Source: Chitinophagaceae bacterium
GTDB lineage: Bacteria; Bacteroidota; Bacteroidia; Chitinophagales; Chitinophagaceae
Direction: 5' to 3'
DNA length: 64,000 nt
NCBI GenBank assembly: GCA_024508725.1
Contig: JANINS010000003.1
Span: 1,054,001-1,118,000, forward strand
The position numbers were made by a program, and so were the translations under genes. This document shows, piece after piece, positions 1 to 6,864 of the stretch (position 1 is its first letter; each line of letters opens with the position of its first letter). Under the pieces are notes generated by a model. It was not told where the DNA came from and ran no database searches. It saw only the letters and a list, made by a program, of their open reading frames with translations.

Positions 1-129
1 GTAGGCATACTTATCTTTCCTTTACCACATTTATAATCAAACAATAAGATATGAATCTTTTCCCGGACAAGTGGCTTAAAATCGATTGAAGTAGACAATT
101 GTACCGGAACCGAATTCCCGGTTTCTCTG

Positions 130-148
130 AACGGCTAACCCGTTTTTT
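130..148 (+). terminator. weak candidate intrinsic terminator
   Basis: A 5-bp stem AACGG/CCGTT with a 5-nt loop is followed by a run of T. It lies in the otherwise featureless first 200 bases, upstream of kdsD. The stem is short, so this is a weak call. Confidence 0.25.
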
Positions 149-182
149 GAAAGGGAAACGAAGTTAATGTTTGAACAGCTTA

Positions 183-215
183 ATTGAAGCACATTGTTGT
201 TAAAGTTTACCTTTG
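183..215 (+). promoter_or_regulatory. Bacteroidota-type promoter of kdsD
   Basis: TACCTTTG (208-215) fits the Bacteroidota -7 consensus TAnnTTTG. An ATTG at 183-186 lies at suitable -33 spacing. The box ends only 6 bases before the ATG at 222, so the transcript would be nearly leaderless. Confidence 0.55.
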
Positions 216-221
216 CATATC

Positions 222-1184
222 ATGAGTGTTTCTATTAAGCAAACTGCATTAAAAACCATAGAGTTAGAAGCAGAATCTGTATCAGGTCTGGCTGGATTTA
301 TCAATGATCATTTTGAGAAAGCTGTCCAGGCCATTCACCAGTCTGAAGGCAGGCTTGTGATCAGCGGAATTGGCAAAAGTGCTATCGTTGCACAAAAAAT
401 TGTTGCCACTTTAAACTCTACCGGAACGCCTTCTACTTTTTTACATGCTGCCGACGCCATTCATGGTGATCTGGGAATGGTAGAAGCCGAAGATGTAGTG
501 CTTATGATCAGCAAAAGCGGAGAAAGCCCCGAGATCAAAGTATTGGTTCCTCTTATTAAAAACTTTGGGAACACGCTTATTGGAATGGTTGGAAATACAG
601 AATCATTTCTTGCGAAACATTCAGATCATATTTTAAACACTACAGTAAGTAAAGAAGCTTGTCCTAATAACCTGGCACCAACCAGTAGCACAACTGCACA
701 AATGGTGATGGGTGATATTTTAGCTGTTTGCTTAATGGAGTTGAATGGTTTTACGGGAGAAGATTTTGCAAAATTTCACCCCGGCGGAATGCTTGGAAAA
801 AAATTGTATTTGCGAGTGAAGGACCTGTACAGTGATAATGGAAAACCGATGGTTGCACTTGAAGCTAATTTGAGAGAGATCATCATCGAGATAAGTGAAA
901 AGCGAATGGGAGCAACTGCTGTGGTTGATGATAAAGGTTTGGCAGTTGGCATCATTACCGATGGAGATATTCGTCGAATGCTGGAACATGGAGAAGATCT
1001 CAATAAGGTAAAAGCAAAAGATATTTTCTCTTCCTCACCAAAAACGATCGAACCGCAGGCTTTGGCTGTAGATGCACTCGATATTATGCGTAAGAATGAT
1101 ATCAGCCAATTGGTAGTACAAAAAGATGGAAGCTATTTGGGCATGTTACATCTTCATGAACTGGTTAAAGAGGGAATAGTATAA
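222..1184 (+). CDS. kdsD: arabinose-5-phosphate isomerase (KdsD/KpsF/GutQ family)
   Basis: Cytoplasmic enzyme converting ribulose-5-phosphate to arabinose-5-phosphate, the first step towards Kdo of lipopolysaccharide. An N-terminal SIS domain (about residues 35-170, with the sugar-phosphate loop GIGKSA and the SKSGESPE segment) precedes two CBS domains (about 200-320), the normal KdsD order. The length of 320 aa is typical. The ATG at 222 is chosen over an in-frame TTG at 213, because that TTG lies inside the promoter box. A mannose-1-phosphate guanylyltransferase follows 44 bp downstream, consistent with a surface-polysaccharide role. GutQ-like paralogues cannot be excluded from sequence alone. 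Confidence 0.9.
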   Translation: MSVSIKQTALKTIELEAESVSGLAGFINDHFEKAVQAIHQSEGRLVISGIGKSAIVAQKIVATLNSTGTPSTFLHAADAIHGDLGMVEAEDVVLMISKSGESPEIKVLVPLIKNFGNTLIGMVGNTESFLAKHSDHILNTTVSKEACPNNLAPTSSTTAQMVMGDILAVCLMELNGFTGEDFAKFHPGGMLGKKLYLRVKDLYSDNGKPMVALEANLREIIIEISEKRMGATAVVDDKGLAVGIITDGDIRRMLEHGEDLNKVKAKDIFSSSPKTIEPQALAVDALDIMRKNDISQLVVQKDGSYLGMLHLHELVKEGIV

Positions 1185-1200
1185 TCTGGTACTAACCTGT

Positions 1201-1208
1201 TATTTTTG
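1201..1208 (+). promoter_or_regulatory. -7 promoter box upstream of manC
   Basis: TATTTTTG matches TAnnTTTG and lies 20 bases before the ATG at 1229. This suggests manC can be transcribed independently of kdsD. Confidence 0.45.
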
Positions 1209-1228
1209 CCGCCTTATAAAAATTTGAG

Positions 1229-2311
1229 ATGAATAAGCACCAGTACGTTGCGATAATGGCCGGAGGAATTGGAAGCAGGTTTTGGCCGAAGAGCAGAGTT
1301 GGCTATCCAAAACAATTTCTCGATATACTCAACACCGGTAAAACGCTTATTCAATGGACGTATGAAAGATTCGGATCCTTCATACCAGAAGAGAACATAT
1401 ACATTGTTACTTCAGAGGAATATACCCACATAGTAAAGGAACAATTGCCTGGAATCAAAGATGAGAACATCTTATCTGAACCGAGCAGGAAAAACACAGC
1501 TCCTTGTATTGCGTGGATATCGTACAAACTTTTGCAAAAAGATCCGGAGGCTTCGCTGATCATTGCACCAAGCGATCACCTGATCACAGACAATGAATCT
1601 TTCCGTAACATTTGTTTAAAGGCACTTGATTTTGTTACACAGATCAAAGCTTTTGTAACGCTTGGCATCACTCCCACTTATCCTAACACAGGTTATGGTT
1701 ACATTCAGCATGATGCATTGGCTGTTGCGGATAATATCTATAAAGTAAAAACTTTCACAGAGAAGCCAAACCTCGAGATAGCTAAATCATTTCTCGCCAG
1801 CGGCGACTTTCTATGGAATGCCGGGATTTTTGTTTGGCAAGTGAAAAACATTATCAAAGCGTTTGAGCAATTTCAACCCGAAATGTTCGAAGTATTTGAA
1901 GCGGATAAAGAACATTTCAATACATCGCAGGAGCAGGAAGCAATAGAAAGAATATATCCGCTCTGTACCAATATTTCCATTGACTATGCCGTAATGGAAA
2001 AAGCAGATAATGTATATGTGATACCTTCTTCTTTTGGCTGGAGCGATCTTGGAACCTGGAACAGTGCTTATGAAAATCTTGAGAAAGATTATTTAGGAAA
2101 TGCTGTTGCAGGTAAGAATGTAGTTGTGATCGATGCTACTAACTCAATGATCTCAGTTCCGGAAAATAAAGTTGTCGTTTTACAGGGACTGGATGATTTT
2201 ATTGTTGTTGATACTTCTGATGTCTTGCTTATCTGTAAAAAAGAAAAAGAACAAGACATCAAGCAATATGTTGCGGAAGTAAAACGCAACATCGGAGATG
2301 ATTATCTATAA
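1229..2311 (+). CDS. manC: mannose-1-phosphate guanylyltransferase
   Basis: Makes GDP-mannose from mannose-1-phosphate and GTP for surface glycans. The N-terminal nucleotidyltransferase signature AGGIGSRFWPKSR is followed by PKQF. The sugar-binding FTEKPN and the FLWNAGIFVW segment are present, with a short beta-helix-like C-terminus. At 360 aa this is the short, single-function type; the C-terminal isomerase (cupin) domain of bifunctional ManC/AlgA is absent. The gene overlaps the convergent small membrane protein gene by 6 bp at its 3' end. GDP-mannose pyrophosphorylase is the natural reading; other hexose-1-phosphate specificities are less likely. Confidence 0.9.
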   Translation: MNKHQYVAIMAGGIGSRFWPKSRVGYPKQFLDILNTGKTLIQWTYERFGSFIPEENIYIVTSEEYTHIVKEQLPGIKDENILSEPSRKNTAPCIAWISYKLLQKDPEASLIIAPSDHLITDNESFRNICLKALDFVTQIKAFVTLGITPTYPNTGYGYIQHDALAVADNIYKVKTFTEKPNLEIAKSFLASGDFLWNAGIFVWQVKNIIKAFEQFQPEMFEVFEADKEHFNTSQEQEAIERIYPLCTNISIDYAVMEKADNVYVIPSSFGWSDLGTWNSAYENLEKDYLGNAVAGKNVVVIDATNSMISVPENKVVVLQGLDDFIVVDTSDVLLICKKEKEQDIKQYVAEVKRNIGDDYL

Positions 2312-2515
2312 GTTTTCTTCTTTCACTTTTGCTGTTGGAGCCTTAACCAGCCAAATTGCATAACTGATCGCAGCCCAGATCAACAATACACCTGTTACGA
2401 TCTTGGCAACCATAGAAACGGTGCCTGACGTAAATTCAGATGTACAGATCAGTGCAATGATCAATACAAGTACTGCTACATGACTTTTTAAAACATTGAA
2501 ATATCTCTTTGCCAT
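2306..2515 (-). CDS. small two-helix membrane protein
   Basis: A 69-aa protein with two predicted transmembrane helices (about residues 12-30 and 34-55), a basic N-terminus (MAKRYFN) and a lysine/glutamate-rich tail. No family is recognised. Its stop overlaps the convergent manC stop. It follows the YpfJ-type metalloprotease gene on the opposite side with an 18-bp gap to that gene's stop. The regular helix pattern and plausible start support a real gene, but its function is unknown. Confidence 0.6.
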   Translation of the reverse strand: MAKRYFNVLKSHVAVLVLIIALICTSEFTSGTVSMVAKIVTGVLLIWAAISYAIWLVKAPTAKVKEENL

Positions 2516-2533
2516 AATTACTCCTTAATCGAT

Positions 2534-3376
2534 TTACAGATCCGAATTAAAAGTGTCTCCCTGTTTCAGATCACCTGTTTGAAATCCTTTTTTAAACCAA
2601 AACATTCTTTGCTCTGAAGTGCCATGTGTAAAGGCATCAGGTACTACATAACCTTGTGATTGCTGTTGCAACCTGTCATCACCAATTGCATTGGCAGCTC
2701 GTAACGCCTCTTCAACATCTCCACTCTCTAAGATCTGTTTCGTTCTTTGAGCATGATGTGCCCAAACGCCTGCTAAAAAATCTGCCTGCAATTCCAACCT
2801 CACTGAAAGTTTATTCATCTCTGTTTCAGAAATGCGACCCCTCATTCGGTCTACCTGCTCTGTTACACCCAGTAAATGCTGTACATGATGCCCTACCTCA
2901 TGAGCTATTACATAAGCCATTGCAAAATCTCCCGGTGCATTAAATCTTTCCTGGAGTTCCTGGAAGAAAGTAAGATCTAAATAAACTTTTGAATCTGCCG
3001 GACAATAAAAAGGTCCGGTTGCTGCACTTGCAAATCCACATCCACTCTGATCGCTACCACTAAACAATACCATTCTCGGCTCTACATAATTCCGTCCCTG
3101 TTCACTGAATAATTTGTTCCATACATCTTCCGTGTCTGCAAATACTACTTTACTAAATGATGCCAGTTGATCTTCTGCAGCTTTCTGCTCCTGTGTTTGA
3201 GGAGCCTGCTGACGTAAGAAATCTGTGTCACCATTTCCACCGTTACCTCCACCAAGAAAAAAATAGATAATAGCAATGATAATACCTCCAATACCTCCAC
3301 CTACAGCTAATCCTCCACCTCCAATACCACGTCTGTCATCTACATTGCTACTTTCTCTTCTTCCTTGCCATAACAT
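2534..3376 (-). CDS. YpfJ-type neutral zinc metallopeptidase
   Basis: 280 aa, family PF04228. The short charged N-terminus (WQGRRESSNVDDRRG) leads into a glycine-rich segment and one transmembrane helix (about residues 22-42), so the catalytic domain is probably extracytoplasmic. The zinc motif HEVGHHVQH is at about residues 160-168. A Glu-containing helix with RLELQADFLAG follows, as in the family, and the C-terminal FTHGTSEQR block is conserved. Substrate unknown. The start matches the family N-terminus. Confidence 0.88.
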   Translation of the reverse strand: MLWQGRRESSNVDDRRGIGGGGLAVGGGIGGIIIAIIYFFLGGGNGGNGDTDFLRQQAPQTQEQKAAEDQLASFSKVVFADTEDVWNKLFSEQGRNYVEPRMVLFSGSDQSGCGFASAATGPFYCPADSKVYLDLTFFQELQERFNAPGDFAMAYVIAHEVGHHVQHLLGVTEQVDRMRGRISETEMNKLSVRLELQADFLAGVWAHHAQRTKQILESGDVEEALRAANAIGDDRLQQQSQGYVVPDAFTHGTSEQRMFWFKKGFQTGDLKQGDTFNSDL

Positions 3377-3511
3377 AGTTCAAAAGCTTTTAAGATTTAA
3401 TCCTGCTTTCTTCCAGGTTCTCTACTTCCATTCTAAACATCTACAATCATCTTTAATACATCCTACCTTACCGATCTACGTACCAACGTCCAGGTACAAT
3501 TCGATCTTGCA

Positions 3512-3850
3512 TTACTTTTTTTCAACGTCATCCGGATCCTCATCATGTAACATCATTCCTCTGTCATTACCTTTTAAGAACGATCTTTCTTCTTCATTTC
3601 CTGTGCTGTTGTCTCTTTCGGTTGGTCTTTCACCTCTTACAGATTCAGATCCTGTTGCTGTAGTATCACTCTCGTTACTAAAATCTGTTTTCCAATTCTT
3701 ACGCTCATCATTCAAATTGTCCTCACTTGCAGGGTTGTGAGGAAAGCCCGGAAAATCCTGCTTCATCTTCCGGTCGTTTGAATGAACATCTTCCGTTCTA
3801 CTCATCGCATTTGACGGGTCATTCGTCTTATTAAGCTTCTTTTGATCCAT
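3512..3850 (-). CDS. hydrophilic, probably disordered protein
   Basis: About 112 aa, dominated by D, E, N, S, K and R, with no hydrophobic core, so probably intrinsically disordered. The ATG at 3850 (MDQKKLN) is preferred: a longer reading frame back to 3910 adds a hydrophobic stretch unlike the rest. No family recognised. It sits between the metalloprotease and the damaged phosphatidyltransferase gene, all on the minus strand. Small acidic proteins of this kind in Bacteroidota are often stress-related, but that is only a guess. Confidence 0.5.
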   Translation of the reverse strand: MDQKKLNKTNDPSNAMSRTEDVHSNDRKMKQDFPGFPHNPASEDNLNDERKNWKTDFSNESDTTATGSESVRGERPTERDNSTGNEEERSFLKGNDRGMMLHDEDPDDVEKK

Positions 3851-3922
3851 TTCCCAGATTTGAGATAGGTAAAAGAAATAGCGTGCCAAAAGAAAATTGT
3901 GGAAAATCAAGAGGAGTAAGGC

Positions 3923-4523
3923 TTACCCATTGAACAGCTTGTTGCGTTTGATAGACTTGCCTTTTCTTAATAAAACTGCATGATATACAGAAGGAACGCC
4001 GTTGGTCCACTGCCGGATCAATAATAAAATGGCAATGATCTCTATTCGTGTGATTACACCAACTATAAAGCAAATGTTAAAGAGAATTGTTGAGGAAGAT
4101 GTGGCGATAAGCTGGATTAGTGTGGCAAATAAAATGAGTGTCCACAGTTTTGAACTGATCGCATGTGTGGCAACTTCTTTTTTAAACCGCAAATAAGAAA
4201 TGAGGTAAGTAAGCACTTCAATACCTACGAGGATGATGAGTTTTATCTTATTGGTATTGAAGAAATCGGGATAGCGAATGTAACATGCTAGGGCAGTGGA
4301 TATCCAAAATATCTGGTCAATAATTGAATCAAGCCGTCTTAAATGAGTAGTAGAAATATTTAAACGCCTGGCGATAATGCCGTCAAAAATATCTGTAAGC
4401 AAACCAACGGTGATGAGGAAAATGGCAATGGAACTAAATAAACCGGAGTTACTGAGACTAAATGCAAAGGAATAATCCTATCAATAGGCGAGACCATATC
4501 AACAGCATTGGAATCTTTTTCAT
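3923..4523 (-). pseudogene. CDP-alcohol phosphatidyltransferase, frameshifted
   Basis: Two overlapping minus-strand frames together make a normal 199-residue member of PF01066 (PgsA/PssA-type, membrane phospholipid head-group transfer). Frame 1 starts at ATG 4523, within the stop of the upstream methyltransferase (TGATG), reads MKKIPMLLIWSRLLIGLFL and then meets TAG at 4460-4458. Frame 2 is open from 4477, begins with a membrane helix and carries the catalytic motif DIFDGIIARR with both later aspartates (RRLDSIIDQ); only the usual glycine of DGx2ARx8G is replaced by Leu. The total of 601 bp is one base more than 200 codons, so a single-base insertion between 4461 and 4477 explains everything. 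It may be a real pseudogene, an assembly error, or (less likely) programmed frameshifting. Confidence 0.8.
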
Positions 4524-5158
4524 CAGCTAACTGATCTTTTCTGAAATAAGAAAGAGATAAGTCGTGGTAAGGTAGATCTGTCATCATCATCGAACCACTC
4601 ATTCAATTGCACCAAAGACAAATCATTTTCTGCTGCTGCTGTTAAAAAATCTGTGATGTGATGCGTAAAACATTCGAGCACCTGTGTTCCATCAGTCGTC
4701 TCAAATCTTGCTTTACTGCCGCTGTATTGTTTACACGGATGCAACTCACATATATAAAAATGCCCGTTCTCTTTTAGATAGCTGCTCACCTGTTCAAATA
4801 CAACTTCCAGGTTTTCGATATGTTCTAATATTAGAGAACAGGTGATGAGGTCTGCCTTTCTTTGCGTGAAGCTCCAGGGTTGCGTGATATCAAACTGCTG
4901 AAAAACAACATTGGGTAACTGCATCTTCTCTTTTGCTTTTTGCATCATTTCTTCCGAAAGATCAATTGCAGTTACATGAGATGCTTTTGATGCAAGCCAG
5001 GCTGTATTCTTGCCTGTACCACAACCTAATTCGATAATGGAATCAGCAGCAATATCAGCCAACACCCGCTGGCCGGCATTCTTTTCAAGGTCACGTGTTT
5101 TGTTTTCCACTGCATCATACGTAGCAGCCCATTCATTATAATGTTGTTGTACCGACAT
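4523..5158 (-). CDS. class I SAM-dependent methyltransferase
   Basis: 211 aa. Rossmann methyltransferase with motif I ELGCGTGKN (about residues 43-51), the acidic DLSEEMM loop after strand 2 and the LILEHI motif IV region. The N-terminus YNEWAATYD is typical of small-molecule (UbiE/BioC-like) methyltransferases. Its stop overlaps the start of the phosphatidyltransferase gene (TGATG), so the two were translationally coupled, hinting at a lipid-related substrate. Actual substrate unknown. Confidence 0.85.
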   Translation of the reverse strand: MSVQQHYNEWAATYDAVENKTRDLEKNAGQRVLADIAADSIIELGCGTGKNTAWLASKASHVTAIDLSEEMMQKAKEKMQLPNVVFQQFDITQPWSFTQRKADLITCSLILEHIENLEVVFEQVSSYLKENGHFYICELHPCKQYSGSKARFETTDGTQVLECFTHHITDFLTAAAENDLSLVQLNEWFDDDDRSTLPRLISFLFQKRSVS

Positions 5159-5292
5159 ATAACAAATGTAATAAGCTCATTGCTGTGAAATCATTTAAAG
5201 TGATAACAGGTAGTTCTTTTCACAAAATCCATTTTCACAAATCATAAAAACTCCGGGCCTCGTTTTTGTGCAGGAATAATAAAAAGATCAAT

Positions 5293-5841
5293 ATGGCAAG
5301 TTTAGAAGGAAAGAAAGTGGCGATATTATCAGAGAATGGATTTGAACAATCAGAATTAACCAGTCCGAAGGAGGCTTTGGAAAAAGCAGGAGCAACGGTA
5401 CATGTTGTGTCTCCGCAAAAAGAAAAGATCAAAGCCTGGGATAAAGATAAATGGGGAATCGAGGTTCCCGTTGATGTTAATCTTGATGAAGCAAATCCTG
5501 AAGAATACGATGCTTTGATGTTACCGGGTGGTGTGATGAATCCGGATACTTTGCGAACCAATAAGAAAGCCATTGAATTCGCAAAGCACTTTTTAGAAAG
5601 CAGTAAACCACTGGCAGCAATTTGTCATGGTCCACAGTTGTTGATCGAGACAGGTTTATTGGAAGGAAAGCAGATGACATCATATCCATCTTTACAAACA
5701 GATTTGAAAAATGCAGGCGTGAATTGGATAGATAAAGAAGTGGTGGTTGATAATGGATTGGTCACCAGCAGAAAACCCGATGACCTGGAAGCATTCAATA
5801 AAAAAATGCTGGAAGAGATACAGGAAGGTGTTCATGCATAA
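5293..5841 (+). CDS. DJ-1/PfpI family protein (type 1 glutamine amidotransferase-like)
   Basis: 182 aa. The nucleophile elbow AICHGP (Cys about residue 114) and the acidic residue in NGFEQSELT near residue 17 match the PfpI/YhbO/YraA subgroup, which acts as a protein or nucleotide deglycase/chaperone or peptidase under stress. The ATG at 5293 is used rather than an upstream TTG at 5266, as the family begins at about KKVAIL. It stands alone between divergent and convergent neighbours and ends at a strong terminator. Confidence 0.9.
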   Translation: MASLEGKKVAILSENGFEQSELTSPKEALEKAGATVHVVSPQKEKIKAWDKDKWGIEVPVDVNLDEANPEEYDALMLPGGVMNPDTLRTNKKAIEFAKHFLESSKPLAAICHGPQLLIETGLLEGKQMTSYPSLQTDLKNAGVNWIDKEVVVDNGLVTSRKPDDLEAFNKKMLEEIQEGVHA

Positions 5842-5852
5842 ATTGATTTCTT

Positions 5853-5882
5853 AAAGAGCATCTCTAACGAGGTGCTCTTTTT
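5853..5882. terminator. bidirectional intrinsic terminator
   Basis: AAAGAGCATCTC, loop TAAC, then GAGGTGCTCTTT with T and A tracts on either side. It lies exactly between the converging PfpI gene and the acetyltransferase gene, serving both strands. Confidence 0.85.
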
Positions 5883-6330
5883 ATTTCAATGACTTCTTCA
5901 TGCAGATACTGGTATTCATACCAATGTACTGTCCGTAATTCTCTGTGATAGTATAACCAAGTTTTTTATATAACGCAATTGCTTCATGTTGCTTGGTTCC
6001 TGTTTCAAGAACAGCAGTAGTATATCCTAATTCGGTTGACCAGTTTTCCAGTTCTTTTAAAATAGCTGATGCAATTCCTTTTCCTCTGTGATCAACATCA
6101 ACAAACATCCTTTTGATCTCTACAGAAGTTTCGTCGTATGATTTGAATGCACCACAACCAACAGGCTTGTTGTGCTGATAAGCAACAACCACAGTTTTAA
6201 GATCAGGAACTTTATTGTACTGATCATAAACGGCTTGTCGTTCTTCGTATCGGCTAGTAAGATCTTTATCTAACTCAACTACCAGGGTTTTAAAATCTTC
6301 GTCGTTGCTGTGTGTTCTTTTGATGATCAT
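5881..6330 (-). CDS. GNAT family N-acetyltransferase
   Basis: 149 aa. GNAT fold with the acetyl-CoA loop DHRGKGIASAIL (motif A) and the C-terminal YKKLGYTI (motif B). The ATG at 6330 is favoured over the longer frame start at 6369 because it overlaps the upstream acetyltransferase stop as ATGA, a translational coupling arrangement. Last gene of the leftward run ssb - helicase - GNAT - GNAT. Substrate unknown. Confidence 0.88.
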   Translation of the reverse strand: MIIKRTHSNDEDFKTLVVELDKDLTSRYEERQAVYDQYNKVPDLKTVVVAYQHNKPVGCGAFKSYDETSVEIKRMFVDVDHRGKGIASAILKELENWSTELGYTTAVLETGTKQHEAIALYKKLGYTITENYGQYIGMNTSICMKKSLK

Positions 6331-6860
6331 GCATATAATTGTTTGAACGTGCTTACACTCATTTTCCATTGCTTTACCGGTTGTTCAAAATTGATGAAAC
6401 CAGGAGTGGTAATATATTTTTTCACGAATTCAAAACCTGCCTTTTCTAATGTTCTGTTCGGAGCAGGATTTAAAGCATAAGGCTCGCACCACAATGTTTG
6501 TAGTTTCAACTTATTGAAGAATAGCGGAAGCGTTAAATTAAGAAAAGCTGTGCCTGTTCCTTTCTTTCTCTCAGCAGAATGCCATAAGTGTAAGTGCATT
6601 TTTGCTTCCTCACCAAAAGTGGTTGGATTGGTGTTGCAATGACCTACAGGTGATCCTTCTAACAGCCAGATAATGCAATAGCTTTTTCTTTGTTCTAACG
6701 GAGTATTCAATTGTTGGGTAAGCATTTCTTTAAACTGATCTTGAGCAGGCATTTTCGAAACGTCAACACCCATGCCTATAAGAAATGCATTCTGAGCGGT
6801 GTACCAATAATTTAATAAAAGTGGAATATCGTTGTGTTGTAATTCTCTAACCGAAAGCAT
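6327..6860 (-). CDS. GNAT family N-acetyltransferase
   Basis: About 177 aa. RimJ/RimL-like layout beginning VRELQHNDIPLLLNYW, with a degenerate acetyl-CoA loop around RKKGTGTAFLN and the closing RTLEKAGFEFV strand. The ATG at 6860 gives the family N-terminus and a 4-bp gap to the helicase stop; an alternative ATG at 6875 would overlap that gene. The 3' end overlaps the next acetyltransferase by ATGA. Substrate unknown. Confidence 0.85.
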   Translation of the reverse strand: MLSVRELQHNDIPLLLNYWYTAQNAFLIGMGVDVSKMPAQDQFKEMLTQQLNTPLEQRKSYCIIWLLEGSPVGHCNTNPTTFGEEAKMHLHLWHSAERKKGTGTAFLNLTLPLFFNKLKLQTLWCEPYALNPAPNRTLEKAGFEFVKKYITTPGFINFEQPVKQWKMSVSTFKQLYA

Positions 6861-6864
6861 GAAT

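Noticed and set aside
3276-3740. 154-codon plus-strand frame opposite the metalloprotease
   Set aside because: Antisense to well-supported genes; proline/serine-rich composition is a mirror effect.
4360-4602. 80-codon minus-strand frame
   Set aside because: Out-of-frame reading across the methyltransferase end and the start of the frameshifted phosphatidyltransferase.
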